From: Oryzias latipes | Taxonomy: Eukaryota; Chordata; Actinopteri; Beloniformes; Adrianichthyidae | Reading direction: 5' to 3' | Assembly: GCF_002234675.1 (NCBI RefSeq) | Contig: NC_019863.2 | Location: forward strand, 1,487,109-1,551,108 | DNA: 64,000 bases | Shown here: piece after piece, positions 1 through 36,026 of the stretch | Layout: each line of letters begins with the position of its first letter | How positions within the stretch are numbered: the stretch's first letter is position 1 | Notes under the pieces: generated by a model | Told to the model about the DNA's origin: nothing | What the model saw: the letters and a program-made list of their open reading frames with translations, nothing else | The model's database searches: none | Program-made: the position numbers and the translations under genes

Positions 1-66
1 ACACCACCCTTCACCACCTCTCCTGACCACTAGGACCAAGAACTCAAGAAAATCAGAAAGCTTTAC
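1..66 (-). other. Start of scn8a intron 8
   Basis: Sequence following the exon 8 donor (GTAAAGC). No coding similarity seen; the next exon lies outside the window. Confidence 0.7.
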
Positions 67-24333
<24,267 letters not shown>

Positions 24334-24341
24334 GTTTTCAT

Positions 24342-24350
24342 CCTGCAGCT
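24342..24350 (-). promoter_or_regulatory. scn8a: Acceptor site of scn8a first coding exon, with out-of-frame upstream ATG
   Basis: On the minus strand an AG acceptor is followed by GATGAAAACATGGCC. The first ATG (24341) is 8 nt before the channel start and opens a different frame running 97 codons over the channel exon. The exon therefore carries an overlapping upstream ORF if spliced as predicted. Confidence 0.6.
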
Positions 24351-25079
24351 ATTTCCTTTTTATTTGTTTTCAATTCCTGACAACCAGCTCTGAGGAAAAG
24401 AGAGGGAGGCAGACTGGTTACATGAGGAAAAGACCTCTAACTTATCTACTGCAATGTGTCAAATGAAATACTAAATGTTTTTATTTGGAAACTCACGGTT
24501 CAGTTTCTCAATGTTCTGCAAACAGGAAGTTCGAGAATGCTTCACTGCTACTATGTCTTTTAGTTTCAGTTGAATGTTTTTGCTGAGAGTCACAGAATTG
24601 CTGTTCATTGTTGTACAGAATTAATAATAATGACAAAGAAAATAAAGACATTTGTGTTCAGTTCGAAAAGAGGAGGCTAACACCTTAACCTCAAGAAAGA
24701 TTCACAGAGTTTTGAATTTACTAAAAGTATTTAAATGTAGTTTATGCACGTGGGGCGATGTTGAGGTAATTAATTATATTGCCTATCTTTAACAAAAAAA
24801 TATAGAAAAGAAAAATAAAAGAGTCAGAGAATGCATGGGCCGAGAGAGGTATAACCCCCCCGTCCTCCCGGTATGAGCCACGCACCCTCCAATTCTCCTT
24901 TCACCATCAATTGATCCGTCAAGGTGAATCAAACAGACGCACACCTGCCTGAAAGGCTGGAACGGTGGAGGAAGTGGAGTTTTTGCGGCTCAAGGCTCCA
25001 TTTTCACTTTGTAACGGAGCTTAAACGACATCAATCAGATCCCGATCACCGATCAGAAAATTCCTGATGGTTTTACCCT

Positions 25080-26760
25080 CAAGTACCTCCTGTCAGACGC
25101 ATTTACCCCGCAACGCTGGGCTCCCTTCAATCCACTTCAAGAAATGATGAATGAAGTGGAACTTTGAAGCCCTGTGACCAGGGCGCGGGGCGCGGGGCCC
25201 TTCTGCAGAGGAAAGGTGGACAGCTGCGTCCCGTTTGCGCACGAACCGCAGCCGCGCTGCGTTCTCCTGCCCTCTGAAGATCAGCCAGCTCCCTGTGGGC
25301 TTTACGCACACGCAGGAGTCGGCATAAAAGATGTGTAGCCTACAGGAAACCGTAATCATGTGGAGTACTGCTGAAGTTCATCCTCCGCAGCGGCGCTCAC
25401 TTTTGCCTGCTGTATATCGTTTCACATGAAACTGGCTGTGCATCAGCGGTTAGCCTCTATGAAACCATCCCGGCAATGTGAATGGGTTTCGATTCTCCAG
25501 CTGGAGCTCTGTCAAATGAAGCCTTCTTTTCCTTGGAGAGGTTCCTCCTGTGTTTTATTCCGTTGACAGGTTTATCTGTGCTCCATCCAGTGAAGAGCTT
25601 TGCTCTCTACCCGGGCGCGCCGCTGTTCTGTAGGGCCAGAGCCTAAAATACTGCAGTGTGGTTTATTGCTACGAAAGGCTCTAAGTCCTGGATCAGCTGA
25701 ATCCTCACAACTGTGCCCTGATAGCGCCCCCCAGGAGTTGAGTCACAGAAAGACCTGGATTTATTTAGAATTTAGAAAGTCAACCGATTTTAAGAGAAAG
25801 GGGGGGGGGGGGGTTGAACCGCACCTCTGCGAAGCAGCGACAACAATCAAATGAAAATATTCAAAGAATGTTTGCAGGATCAGAGCAGAAACGCCTTCCG
25901 CGGTCTCCTGAGGAGAGTCAAACTAAAAACGCACCTACCTCTTCATGAAACAGCCAGTCTGAGGGGGGGGGGGGGTGCACAGAGGATGACTGTGGGGGTG
26001 TTAAAACTATGCCAGTTACAAAATCCTAACGCTTGGAAACCAGCGGCTCGGGTTTTTCTCTGCGTTATCCATGTGCGCGCAGAAGTTTGGCGCGGTGTCC
26101 CTTCAGCGTCCCCACATGCGCATGTTTCCCATTCACACAATTGTCATTCCATTCCAGCTGCAGGCCAACTCCCCAAAAAATGAAATAGCCGCTGCACCCC
26201 CTCCCTCACTATTTTCCGCTGCGTCGCGTCCAAAATTCGGTTTCCTGCGTCTAAAGGTGCAGATTTTCTACCTCCTCCTGATGTCCTGCGCGCAGCTTAT
26301 GGTCATGAACTGGCAAGGAGCCCTCCGCGGATGCTGGAGGAGAGGATGCTGAGAGGAACCGCCGCTCTGCGGCACTGGGATGCAGTCAGTCGACAAAGTG
26401 CGACTGAGATCCTTCCCACCCGCGAAAATAGCCCACAAAGCACAGAACAGAGAGTCTACTCACTTTGTCCCGCATTAACAGAAATCCCGGCAGCTGTCGC
26501 GGATCTGCAGAGAGTGCTGCAAAGAGTGGAGAGTAACTGCGGCTGTCGCCATATTGTTGCTGCTATCTTCCTTCCCAGTGCGTGCCGCTGCCCTGCATAA
26601 TTGATGACTCTCAGCAAATTGTTAGGGAGTGTCTGTAAATGCCTCCAGTCTCCAGCGCGGACAGAGACCGCAGCAGCGTAAGCAGAAACGGCGCCGTTCA
26701 CCTTTCATGATGGTGTGGTCTCCGCTGCTGCTGGAACTGCAACTGGAGCCTAACGTTTCA
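25080..26760 (-). promoter_or_regulatory. scn8a: CpG-rich region, probable scn8a promoter/5' UTR
   Basis: GC- and CpG-rich against an AT-rich background (for example GCGCGGGGCGCGGGGC near 25181 and dense CG around 26050-26600). It lies just upstream of the exon carrying the start codon, and a 3' splice site there requires an upstream non-coding exon. No TATA box or defined start site could be fixed. G-runs at about 25800-25815 and 25962-25975 interrupt it. Promoter assignment is inference. Confidence 0.45.
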
Positions 26761-27099
26761 TTCTGGAAACGCGCAGGCCATGTTAACTCATAGAAACTTG
26801 TGAAAACCAACAGTATTTGCTGTGGTTTACCGTCCAGCTTCTCGTTTATACATAATATTTTACTCTCTAATGCTTTAAAGTTTTTATGATATACAAAATA
26901 AAAAATATACTTTGTCAACCATTGCAATTCTATATTCTTTTAAGTCATCCTGAAAAACCTTTTTGCACTATAGGCTATTCAAAGTCTCTGAAAGTGCTCT
27001 TTTGTTATAAAAGTAAGAAAATAAAGTTTCCGTGTGTGTTTTGTCCATAACTTCTTGCAAAAAATGAATTAAATGCATGTATGTTTTCTTGTTCTTTTT

Positions 27100-27640
27100 T
27101 AACACACTAAAAACGCAGGAGTTAAAAATAACCTCACTTAGGTTGTTTTTAACCCAACTAGTTACATTTCATTAGTTTATTTTAACTCTGGGAAAAAAAC
27201 CTAAATTGGATCAAAATGAAACCACTATGACCTAACATATTTAGTATTTCTCCTAAAAGTAACCCAAAATACAATAAATACCAGCAAGAATGACCCAAAA
27301 ATTGGGTTGAAGAAGTTACCCAAGTATTTTCCATCCACCCGTTTTCTTAATGTGTAAATTCCTTTTTGAGGTCGGAGGGCCAACCTGGCTACTGTTGGGC
27401 AAAGGCGGGGCACACCCTGGACAGGTCGCCGGCCGGTCACAGGCTCAAGCAAACTTAGACAAACTCACATGCACAATTTAGATCAATCAATCCACCTATG
27501 AAGCATGTTTTTAGACTGTGAAGCCAAAGGGTCAGAAAACCCAAGCATGCACGTGGAGTACATGCAAACACGACACACAGAGGCACCCGCTGCATTTGAA
27601 CCTGCTGCTTCTTGATGTGAGGCACACCACTGTGCAGCCC
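27100..27640. repeat. Two degraded common fish repeats
   Basis: 27110-27330 is rich in AACCCA/TGGGTT words (GACCCAAAAATTGGGTTGAA). 27330-27640 is a degraded copy of the repeat with core GGGCACACCCTGGACAGGTC and GCATGTTTTTAGACTGTGAA, typical of many teleost genomes. Neither encodes protein. Confidence 0.5.
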
Positions 27641-27770
27641 ACCAAAATGAGTTGAGTGTCTAAATTGTTGTTTTTCTGATCATCAAAATCCATATTGTCT
27701 ATCGGGAAAAAAATACTATCCTGCATTGTTATTCACACAACAAAATCAGAAGAGTTAAATTAGACACTTA

Positions 27771-28210
27771 AAGACCCACTCCAATGAAAATTGTGTTTTT
27801 TGGTGTTTTTTTAACATGTTCTTGTAGCATTTTTTCCACGATAAAGGATAAACATAAAATAATTTAAGATTAAGACGGTATTTCTGAGAATTTCTTTATT
27901 CAAATCGTGATGGACCAGGAGCAGAGGAAAAAGCTCTGGTTTGTGATGCAGCATCCGCAGTTGGAGGGTCCAAAGTCTCCCTGCTCCGCTTCATTTTGAT
28001 GCATGCACCTGCAGATCCATGTATTATTATTTTTTCCTCGTCTGAGCTGGAATCTGGATCTAAACTGTATGGCTGGATAGCTCCAATATTACGCACCATT
28101 TTTGTTGGTTGTAGTTGTGAGGGGCTGTAAGCTAGTGGGAGAGACTGTAAACAAAAGGATTGTGGGAAATAAAGAGATGCTTACTACTGCCCCAACAGTC
28201 CAGCTCTGAG
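27771..28210 (+). repeat. R450 interspersed repeat family (copy 3)
   Basis: Starts AAAGACCCACTCCAATGAAA. Shares TCCTCGTCTGAGCTGGAATC and GGCTGGATAGCTCCAATA with the other copies. Confidence 0.6.
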
Positions 28211-28339
28211 TTGATTTTTAATGAACTTTCATGGGTTTTGGACTTCCTTCCACATCCTTGCAGCAGTAATGTGTGATGAGTTTTTTTTTTTTTTTTTTTA
28301 CAAATATATTACAAATCCAAACTCATCTATTTGCCTTCC

Positions 28340-29304
28340 TAGTACCGGGTTGGACTCACTTTTGCCTTCAGAACTAACTTTTTCCTTGGTGGCATGGATT
28401 TAACAAGGTACCCAGAAACATTCCTCAGAGGGTTTGGTCCACATTGTCATGACAACATCAGCATGCAGATTTATCAGCTGCACATCCATGATGCCAATCT
28501 CCTGTTCCACCTTATCCCAAAGGTGCTCTATTGGGTGGAGATCTGGTGACTGTGGAGGCCATTGGGGTCCAAGTGAACTCATTGTCATGTTCAAGAAACC
28601 AGTCTGAGATGATCCAGCCTTATGACATTGGGCCCAAAGTGTTCCAAAGAGATATCCCCCACACCATGACACCACCACCACCAGCCAGAACCATTGATAC
28701 AAAGGCAGATGGATCCATGCTCTCATGTTGTTGATGCCAAATTGTGTCCCTGCCATCCGAATGTGGCAGCAGAAATGGAGACTGTTTCCTGTTCTTAGCT
28801 GACAGGAGTGGGACTGTGGTCTTCTGCTGCTGTAGCCCATCTGCCTCCAGGTCGGATGTGTTGAGTGTTCAGAGATGCTCTTCTGCAGACCTCGGTTGTA
28901 ACCAGTGGTTCTTTGAGTTCCTGTTGTCTTTCTTTCAGATGGAACCAGTCTGGTCCTTCTCCTCTGACCTCTAGCATCAACAAGGCATTTCCCCACACAG
29001 AACTGCCTCTCTTTTTCAGACCATTCTCTGTAAAGCCTGGAGATGGTTGTGGGTGAAAATCCCAGTAAATGAGCAGTTTCTGAAAACCTGAGACCAGCCT
29101 GTCTGGCACCAACAACCATGTCACGTTCAAAGTCACTTCAGTCAATTTTCTTCCCGGTTTTGATTCTCAGTCTGAACTACAGCAGATCGTCTTGTCTACA
29201 TGTCTAAATGTATTAAGTTGCTGCAATGTGTTTGGCTGATTAGAAGGTTGCGTTAACGGGCTGTTGGAGAGGTGTACCTAATAAAGTGGCCAGTGAGTGT
29301 ATAC
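28340..29304 (-). mobile_element. Tc1-like transposon, 3'-truncated and inactive
   Basis: The 5' terminus (29304 leftwards) reads TACACTCACTGGCCACTTTA then TTAGGTACACC, a known Tc1-like end. Minus strand 28400-29119 encodes transposase remnants: an N-terminal helix-turn-helix (GFSPTTISRLYREWSEKERQ) and a C-terminal SPDLHPIEHLWDKVEQEIGI stretch, with at least one frame change between. The opposite inverted repeat is missing near 28340. A fossil, not a functional transposase. Confidence 0.85.
28400..29119 (-). pseudogene. Broken Tc1-family transposase
   Basis: An open frame of 239 codons carries the DNA-binding N-terminus and the DDE-domain C-terminal motif HPIEHLWDKVEQEI. The middle is in a wrong frame relative to the family (its residues do not resemble Tc1 catalytic motifs), and the total is shorter than the usual 340 or so residues. 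Catalysis is therefore not expected. Confidence 0.75.
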
Positions 29305-30386
29305 TCCAAATGAGTTTGCCAAAATACAAATTCACATTTCAAATCAGGTTTCTTTTTTAGAAATATAGCAGGTTCAGGTTGGACCCATAGACACATTTAT
29401 TACTGGACAGAGCATCTCTGACTTCACTCAGTGACTTCCATAATCCCCTACTTGAAGCCTAAATTTTCAGCTCATGCAGCTCTTTGCAGCCATGTTGGAT
29501 AGAGTCAACTCTGCCTAAGCCGGTCATTCCAAATATGGAAAGAAGTGGCAGGGCCGAATGAATTTTCTTTTTCCCTTTTGTTTTTGTCCACGCCAACGCT
29601 TCATGCTGATCCGCCATGCTAACGCTAACCGCTTTAGCTAAAGACTCCAACAAGGCAACTCAATGGGGGACTAATTTTTACATCATGAACCTTTATCGGT
29701 AAGTACTTGGTGTTTTACATTCTATATGTATAGCTTTTAAAGTACAACAGTGCTAGTGACATTAGATAACAATAAAAACATGTTTTCCCTTATCACGTTT
29801 TTTTACAAAAAGCCCCTTCTAACTTATAACTCCAATATATCCAAATACAGTTTGGATTATCTGCATCTGTCGAGCATCAGAAATATGGAAGTTTGTTTGA
29901 AATGTTGGATTGTCTTGGTTTATAAGTCCACTCACCACAACAGGATGCAGACCTAGAGACAGACAAAACAAATCTGTAAAATTAAAAAATACAAAAAACT
30001 AAACAAGTACAACTTTGTGACAAATTAAATGTTTGAATTAAATAAAATGTTTCAGTTAGAGAAGCCTGAGAGTTTACTCTATGTCTTCATAGTTTTATTT
30101 TATAAATGTGGATCTCCTGTGTATCCTCAGTCACTTTACATGAAGATATTCTGGTGTCACTGTAGCATTTCTGAATCCTGTCCTAATATGTTACCTTGAT
30201 AAAAGCAAATAAATGAAAACACTTATAGAATGTAAAAGTTTTTAATATTAAAAATCATAATATAAAGTATTATGTGACGCAGAGTGGTTCGGGACAATGT
30301 TTCAGGGCTTGTGTAAACTAGCGCAGATCATGTTGTTAATGACTTATGAAGCGCCAAATGCATTGTTTGGTAAAACCACAGTTCAG
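29305..30386. other. Intergenic, no recognised feature
   Basis: AT-rich sequence between the Tc1 fossil and the Harbinger-type element. No supported coding or RNA feature. Confidence 0.5.
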
Positions 30387-30737
30387 GGGGGTATTCCAGG
30401 AAGCATGTTTAAACTACCCTGACTTTAAGCCTGAACTCTGGCTGAAATCCGCCTGAACTTGCTTACTCTAGGTATGTCGGTTCCAAAGGACCGGATATGA
30501 GTTTGCGTAATTACACTCGACTTGGTAACCCTGGGTTAATGCACGTGCACGGCAGGTACATAAAGAAAACAAAAAAAGAGAGCTCTGTACTTCAGTGTGA
30601 TGGAGTCTGAGATTAAAGACGGCGTATGAAGATTATACGTCCATCAAAAAAGTAACACGGCTGCATCACCAAAAGAAAGAGTTTCTGATTGTTGTAGAAG
30701 AACAGACAAAGTAAACGCTCGAGTTTCTAATGTCATT

Positions 30738-30822
30738 TCTATTTTCATTGTGATGCATATGTATATGCGTCACAATGAAAATAAGTAAAAATGATAAGTA
30801 TATATATATATATACTTATCAA
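30738..30822. repeat. Two adjacent palindromes (hairpins)
   Basis: ATTTTCATTGTGATGCATAT pairs with the following GTATATGCGTCACAATGAAA. A second, perfect 30-bp palindrome at 30792-30821 begins TGATAAGTATATATA. Both are in the Harbinger-type element. Confidence 0.85.
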
Positions 30823-30828
30823 ACATAA

Positions 30829-31039
30829 CCCTTATTCTATCCTAAGCACTTTAACATTGGGAGTTGGGTCATCTAGACCCACTAGACAGTGCTCTGAACC
30901 TTTTTTCTTCAATGATTTGTGATCTTCACTGGTGTCCATGGATTACATGAAATCTTTCCACCTTTATCCACCTTTGTCATGGTAGGGAGAACACGTCAAT
31001 GGAAGGGGGGGGGGGGGGTCATCTAAGATAGCCCAGGGG
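30829..31039. mobile_element. TTAA-type MITE, copy 2
   Basis: Ends CCCTTATTCTATCCTA and TAAGATAGCCCAGGGG, followed by TTAA. Carries a G(12) tract at about 31007-31018. Confidence 0.75.
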
Positions 31040-31079
31040 TTAAATGAATTACTTCAATTGTAAGTAGTTGAGGTAAATT

Positions 31080-33360
31080 TATTCAACTTAATTTCTTCCC
31101 CCGGTTGCGCCCATCCGCCTGCTCCTTCCCGCTCCCACCCGAATAAATGTTGCACACAGGCACATAGGGCTCCGGGAACTTGATGGGTGGGACATGCTGG
31201 TGGGGCTCACTGGGGTCGCGTCAGCGCCCGCCCTCCATCCCGCTTTTACTTGCATATCAGACACCCCAATTTATCTAGGGCAGTGTTTTTCAGCCAGTGT
31301 GCAGATGGTCAAGTGTGCCGTGGGAAGTTGCCCTCATTAACTTATCTAAAAACATTTCCTATCTCCAGGAAATCAGCTCTTTGTTCATCCAAACAGGCCC
31401 TGATAAAACACTGAGTTAGGAATTATGAAAGATCATAAAATACTTTTTTCTTTGTGTTTATTTGATTCTATAAAATACATTTTGATAAGAATGACGGTAA
31501 CACGATTTAGCTGCAACTATAACTGTTTTCTGAAAAGTCCCGCAGCTTTTACTGTCTCCATGACTCCACCAATCATTCTTGAAGGCTTAATCACATGTCA
31601 TACGTCTGACCAATCAGAAGTGTTTAAAGTCTTCACTTCCTTGTTCCAATTTAGCTCATAAAGTCTCTCAGTTCCAACAAAAATACCAGCTAAAGCTCGT
31701 CTTTAGCGGTGTAGCTTTCCACAGAATCCGGTATCAGACCGTGGAACAAGTGAACAAAACAATGAAGCTCAGAGACGCCAGTCTTTCTGCCGTTTTATTG
31801 CATTATTCACACTACATCTCCCATGATGCATTGGCTTAAAGGGACAGTGCCTCAGGGTACAATGAGTCGTCCTTATTACACGTCTTGAAACCACAACGAA
31901 CATACAGTTTGTATGTAACTAAACTTTTATTACATCTTTTAGAAAAAACATCTGCAACTTCCTGCTTTTTCTGCCACAATTATCACAAAAATGCGCGTCA
32001 GATTGCGGGGGGGCTGTAGATCAAAACAGACTATGAGTTTCTGCTTTTTTATTTATTTTTTTGGGATGCTTGTGTGCCGCGGGATTTTTGTCAAGGTTAA
32101 AGTGTGCCGTGGCTCAAAAAAGGTTGAAAAACACTGATCTAGGGCCTTGTGGGGAGGGTCTGGTGGAGGGGGGCACGGTGAAACATCCGTGCTCATCTTT
32201 CACTGGTCCCCCCCACAATTTTAACTTCCACTTTAGACACACACACTGCATGTCAGCAGCACACACACAGAGGGACCCCGGAGTGGGGGGGCTCTGCGAC
32301 TTGGCAGCGGTGGGGCCCCCCACACTGGAGACTGGGTGGCGTCGGGGAGGGGCGGCCGGTCTTCTCCCGCCTGGTCCCCTCAGGGCGGCCGGGCTTGTAA
32401 GTATCCTGTCGGCTGCGGTGGTGGTCGGGCGTGCGTTGCTAGGGGGTCAGTCGGCCGGAGGGGGTTACTGCGTGGCGACGGGGGTAGGGGGCAACCAGAA
32501 GATTGTAAGTATGTGTGCATGGGTGGCACGCGTGGATCCTCTGGGGCTCTCCCTCCCCGTCACAGAGTGGGTAGGGCATTGGGGGGGTTTGGGAGGAGGG
32601 GTCAGATAATATGGCGGGAGAGGAGGGTTGTAGAGGGCAGGGTTATGGGGCTCCGGTTGGGTGGTTGGCGGCCCATGGGTACTCGGGGCCCTGGCGTCGT
32701 CCTTGGCCCTTGTCTCGGTGTCCGGCGCCCGGTGGCCCCCATGGCTGCCGCCTGGTACGGCTAAGCGCTTCTGTCCTGTGGCCTGGGGGCTTGGACGCCG
32801 GGTTCGCCTATGCCTTTGGGCGCCGGGGGGGCCCCCGAAGGGGGGCCTTCTCTGCGCCTGGCTGGGTGGGTGGGCGATCCCCTCCTCCCCCCCTCCCGGG
32901 CTGCCTGGGTCCAGATGCCGGGGGGGCTCCTGGCCTGGGGGTCTCTCTTTCCCTCCTAGTCTGGCTGGTCTGGCTGGTCGGGCTGGCGAGGATCTGGTCC
33001 CCCTTATGAACACATGGTTCACTTCGGCAGCATGTGTGTATCTCCACCCCCACGTGCACGTGCACAATGCTCCCTGTCTGCTTCATCCCTCCTCCTAACC
33101 CAAAGTATATTGATGGACAGATGTCTTCCGCTCATCTTCGTGTCAGAATTTCACCTTTGATGTAATATTTGTCTTTCCAGCAGATCTGGTATAATTGTTA
33201 CAGCTACAAATAATAACTTATTGAAATCATTACTTGTATATTCCCCACTTTCTCACTTCTCTTCCCTTTACTCCCTTCTACCCCCTCCCCTCTCACATTC
33301 TTCCACTCTCCCTCCTCACACACAGTAAATGTAACAAATAAATAAAAAATAATACAACAA
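31080..33360. repeat. GC-rich repetitive block split by the hAT element
   Basis: GC-rich sequence with G-runs (for example 32280-33000) encodes only low-complexity frames on both strands. The hAT insertion interrupts it at ATCTAGGG. No domain recognised; probably the body of an unclassified repeat, not a gene. Confidence 0.4.
31281..32136 (+). mobile_element. Non-autonomous hAT element with intact 8-bp target duplication
   Basis: Inverted ends CAGTGTTTTTCAGCC and GGTTGAAAAACACTG, flanked on both sides by ATCTAGGG, a perfect 8-bp duplication as expected for hAT. Subterminal GTGTGCCGTGGG motifs occur at both ends. No transposase. Closely related to the pair at 39794-41519. Confidence 0.88.
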
Positions 33361-33369
33361 AAAGGGGTT

Positions 33370-34616
33370 TAACCTTTTAACCCTGCAATAAACTGCTCAC
33401 TCTCGGCCTCCCACCCCTCACATGCAACTGGATTAACAACTTTCTCACAAACCGAACACAAACTGTGAGACTTGGCCCCCACCACTCCTCCACCCGCACA
33501 CTGAACATTGGGGCCCCACAGGGCTGTGTGCTAAGCCCCCTGCTGTACTGCCTCCACACTTACGACTGCAGTCCAGCCCACAACAACAACTGCATCATCA
33601 AGTTTGCCGACGACACCACGGTGGTTGGACTCATTCCCAGGGAGGATGAGTCTGCCTACAGAGAGGAAGTCCTGAAGTTGACAACCTGGTCCTCAGAGAA
33701 CAACCTCACCCTGAACACCAACAAAACCAGGGAGATCATAGTCGACTTCAGGAAACATGGCGCGGACCCAGCCCCCCTCCTTATTAATGGGGAGCATGTG
33801 GAGAGGGTCCACACTTTCAAGTTCCTCGGCATCATCATTTCTGCAGACCTTTCCTGGACAGCCAACACCACCGCCATCATCAAGAAGGCTCAGCAGCGTC
33901 TGCACTTCCTGAGGGTCCTCAGGAAGAACAAAATTAAAACCAACCTGCTGCTGACCTTTTACCATCATCCATCCAGAGCCTGCTCACTTACTGCACAACT
34001 GTTTGGTTCGGCAGCTGCACAGCCGCGGATAAGAAGAGACTGCAAAGAGTCGTAGAGACGGCTCAGAAAATCATTGGGCGCCCTCTCACCACCCTGACGG
34101 ACATCTACTCCGCGCGCTGTCTCACCAGGGCCCAAAACATCATAAAGGACAGTTCACACCCCGGCTCAGACCTGTTCAGCCTGATGCCCTCTTGATGCCC
34201 TTTTGATGCGCTACAGAGGCATCAAAAGCAACACGAACAGACTAAAAAACAGCTTCTTTCCAAAGGCAATAACAATCCTCAATTCCCAGATGCACAGATA
34301 AAAAACCATATTCCTGTTCACTTCTGTCCACAGTGTCAACTATCTACCTCATTGCCACCTCTTGCACTTTGACATGTCTACGCACAGTTTTCATAAGTAA
34401 TTTTGCACAATTATCTCGGCACTCTTCATTACAGTTTACAGTTTATTTTTGCACACTTGTATATACTGTTTGTTTTCTTGTTTGATTTTAGTATATTACG
34501 ATGTTTTTTTTACTACTTTCCCTTCCTTACTGTTCTTGCACTGATGGTGATGCTTAAATCTCATTGTCCTATGCACAATGACAATAAAGCCATTCTATTC
34601 TATTCTATTCAGGACA
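33370..34616 (+). mobile_element. Rex1-type (CR1-group) LINE, 5'-truncated
   Basis: Plus strand from about 33420 encodes the reverse transcriptase C-terminal half: GAPQGCVLSPLLY, the catalytic FADDTTVVGLI box, then the thumb region (LGIIISADLSW). The frame breaks near 33970 (FYHH then frameshift). The 3' end is a short TCTATTC tandem (34590-34615), typical of Rex1. Sits inside the Harbinger-type shell. Confidence 0.85.
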
Positions 34617-34671
34617 GAGTTCAGGGTTAAAGTCAGGGTAGTTTAAACATGCTTTCTGGAATACCCCCCAG

Positions 34672-35687
34672 CTCCGCTCTCTCTGCAGGCCTGCCTTTGA
34701 TGAGGCCTGCCCTGATTTAAACTGGTGGCAGGTGCTTATCGAGATCATTGGCTACACCTGCCAGGTGAGCAGCAGCAGCAAGACATAACAGTTTTACATG
34801 TAAGTTACCGGTAGAAAAGATAACAGAGAACTCCCAGAGAGCGTGTTAGAACAGTTTACAGCCCAACAGCAGTAGAGACAAACCAAAATATAGCATAGAT
34901 GCTAAAGCTAACAAGGATGAAACAAGCTAAAGCCAGAATTCACAGCGGTCATCATGTGTCAATCATATAACTGTGCCCCCTCATTGAGTAAAAATAAACA
35001 CTGTTTAAAGAACAACAACTGCAATCTTGGGGGGGGGGGGGGGGATAACAGAGCATAACATAACCGCTGCATAACAGAGTTGTTATGAATCAAATAGGGA
35101 ACCATTGCAGAAATAATTTTCATCAGTTCATTGAATGGAGCTGGGGGGGGGGGGGGGGGTCAAGACTGTTAACAGCCATCATGTGACAAACCTCATCAAA
35201 TGAATCATTAAAATGTGTCTCTTTACACGCAGTGGGCATCGAACAGAAACTTGGAAGAAAAGAATGCTGACATTAAACAGAAAAGAGAAAGGGGGAAATC
35301 TTAAGACAATTGTAAAAAGAAATGACAAGGAGCAAGAGGAACGTGTTAAAATGAATTAACAGAATCCACATAAGAAGAAAAGTAGCGTTTGGCAGTCTGA
35401 TGGGCCCCTCTCAGCTGCAGAACTGGAATTCACCACCTCAACCAGCAGGAGGCGGCAAAGTTTACATCTTTATTCAACTCAGTGCTACACTTTGATGTTT
35501 AGTTTAGTATAGAACAGCACAAAAGTAAAACATTTCCTAAAAAATGAATTTAATAATGTGATTATCAGAAGTTATTTGTTTAATTTAGTTATTGGATTTG
35601 TTCTAAAGAACAGAGTAAAGTCTCTTCTTATCCAGAGTCTGAAACACAGGAGCATGTATCCACCTATACATGTATAGCTGTCTTCTA
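34672..35687. other. Intergenic with two poly-G tracts
   Basis: No gene found. G(14)-class runs occur at about 35030-35043 and 35142-35158. Confidence 0.6.
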
Positions 35688-36026
35688 ATGAAGTTTTTAG
35701 CCAAAGTCAAAAAACCTGTGTCACATTTTCTGGCAGAAAGTCATTAGAAAGTTGTGGGTGGGACTGATGGCGTGTAAGTAAGCCTTTGTATAGACTCTCA
35801 CCCACTAGCTTACAGCCCCTCCCAACTCCATGGATTTTGTACATGGATCTGTTTGTCTGACGGAGGATGCCAGTGAGACCCATGCCAGTTTCACAACTGG
35901 GAGCTGGGAGCTTTTTCAACATACAGGTTTTTAATCTCCTCCTGAATCATCGTAATTTAAAAAAAGAAATACTCAGAAACGCAGTTTTAATCTTAAATCC
36001 TTTTTTATATGTCCTCTATAATGTAA
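35688..36026 (-). repeat. R450 interspersed repeat family (copy 4)
   Basis: Shares GCCAAAGTCAAAAAACCTGT, CTAGCTTACAGCCCCTCCCA and the ATACTCAGAAACGCAGTTTT end with the other copies. Confidence 0.55.

Larger units (their letters stand above)
30387..34668. mobile_element. PIF/Harbinger-type DNA transposon shell with nested insertions
   Basis: Terminal inverted repeats of about 50 bp: left GGGGGTATTCCAGGAAGCAT, right ATGCTTTCTGGAATACCCCC, continuing inward as GTTTAAACTACCCTGACTTT on both ends. Each end abuts CAG (30384-30386, 34669-34671), a 3-bp CWG target duplication characteristic of PIF/Harbinger. No Harbinger transposase or Myb gene was recognised. The interior is occupied by the MITE, GC-rich block, hAT and Rex1 listed separately. 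Confidence 0.8.

Noticed and set aside
32465..33098. Long overlapping open frames on both strands (up to 200 codons) in the GC-rich block
   Set aside because: Composition is Gly/Pro/Arg low complexity with no domain. Stop codons are rare because the DNA is GC-rich, and the block is part of a repeat broken by a hAT insertion.
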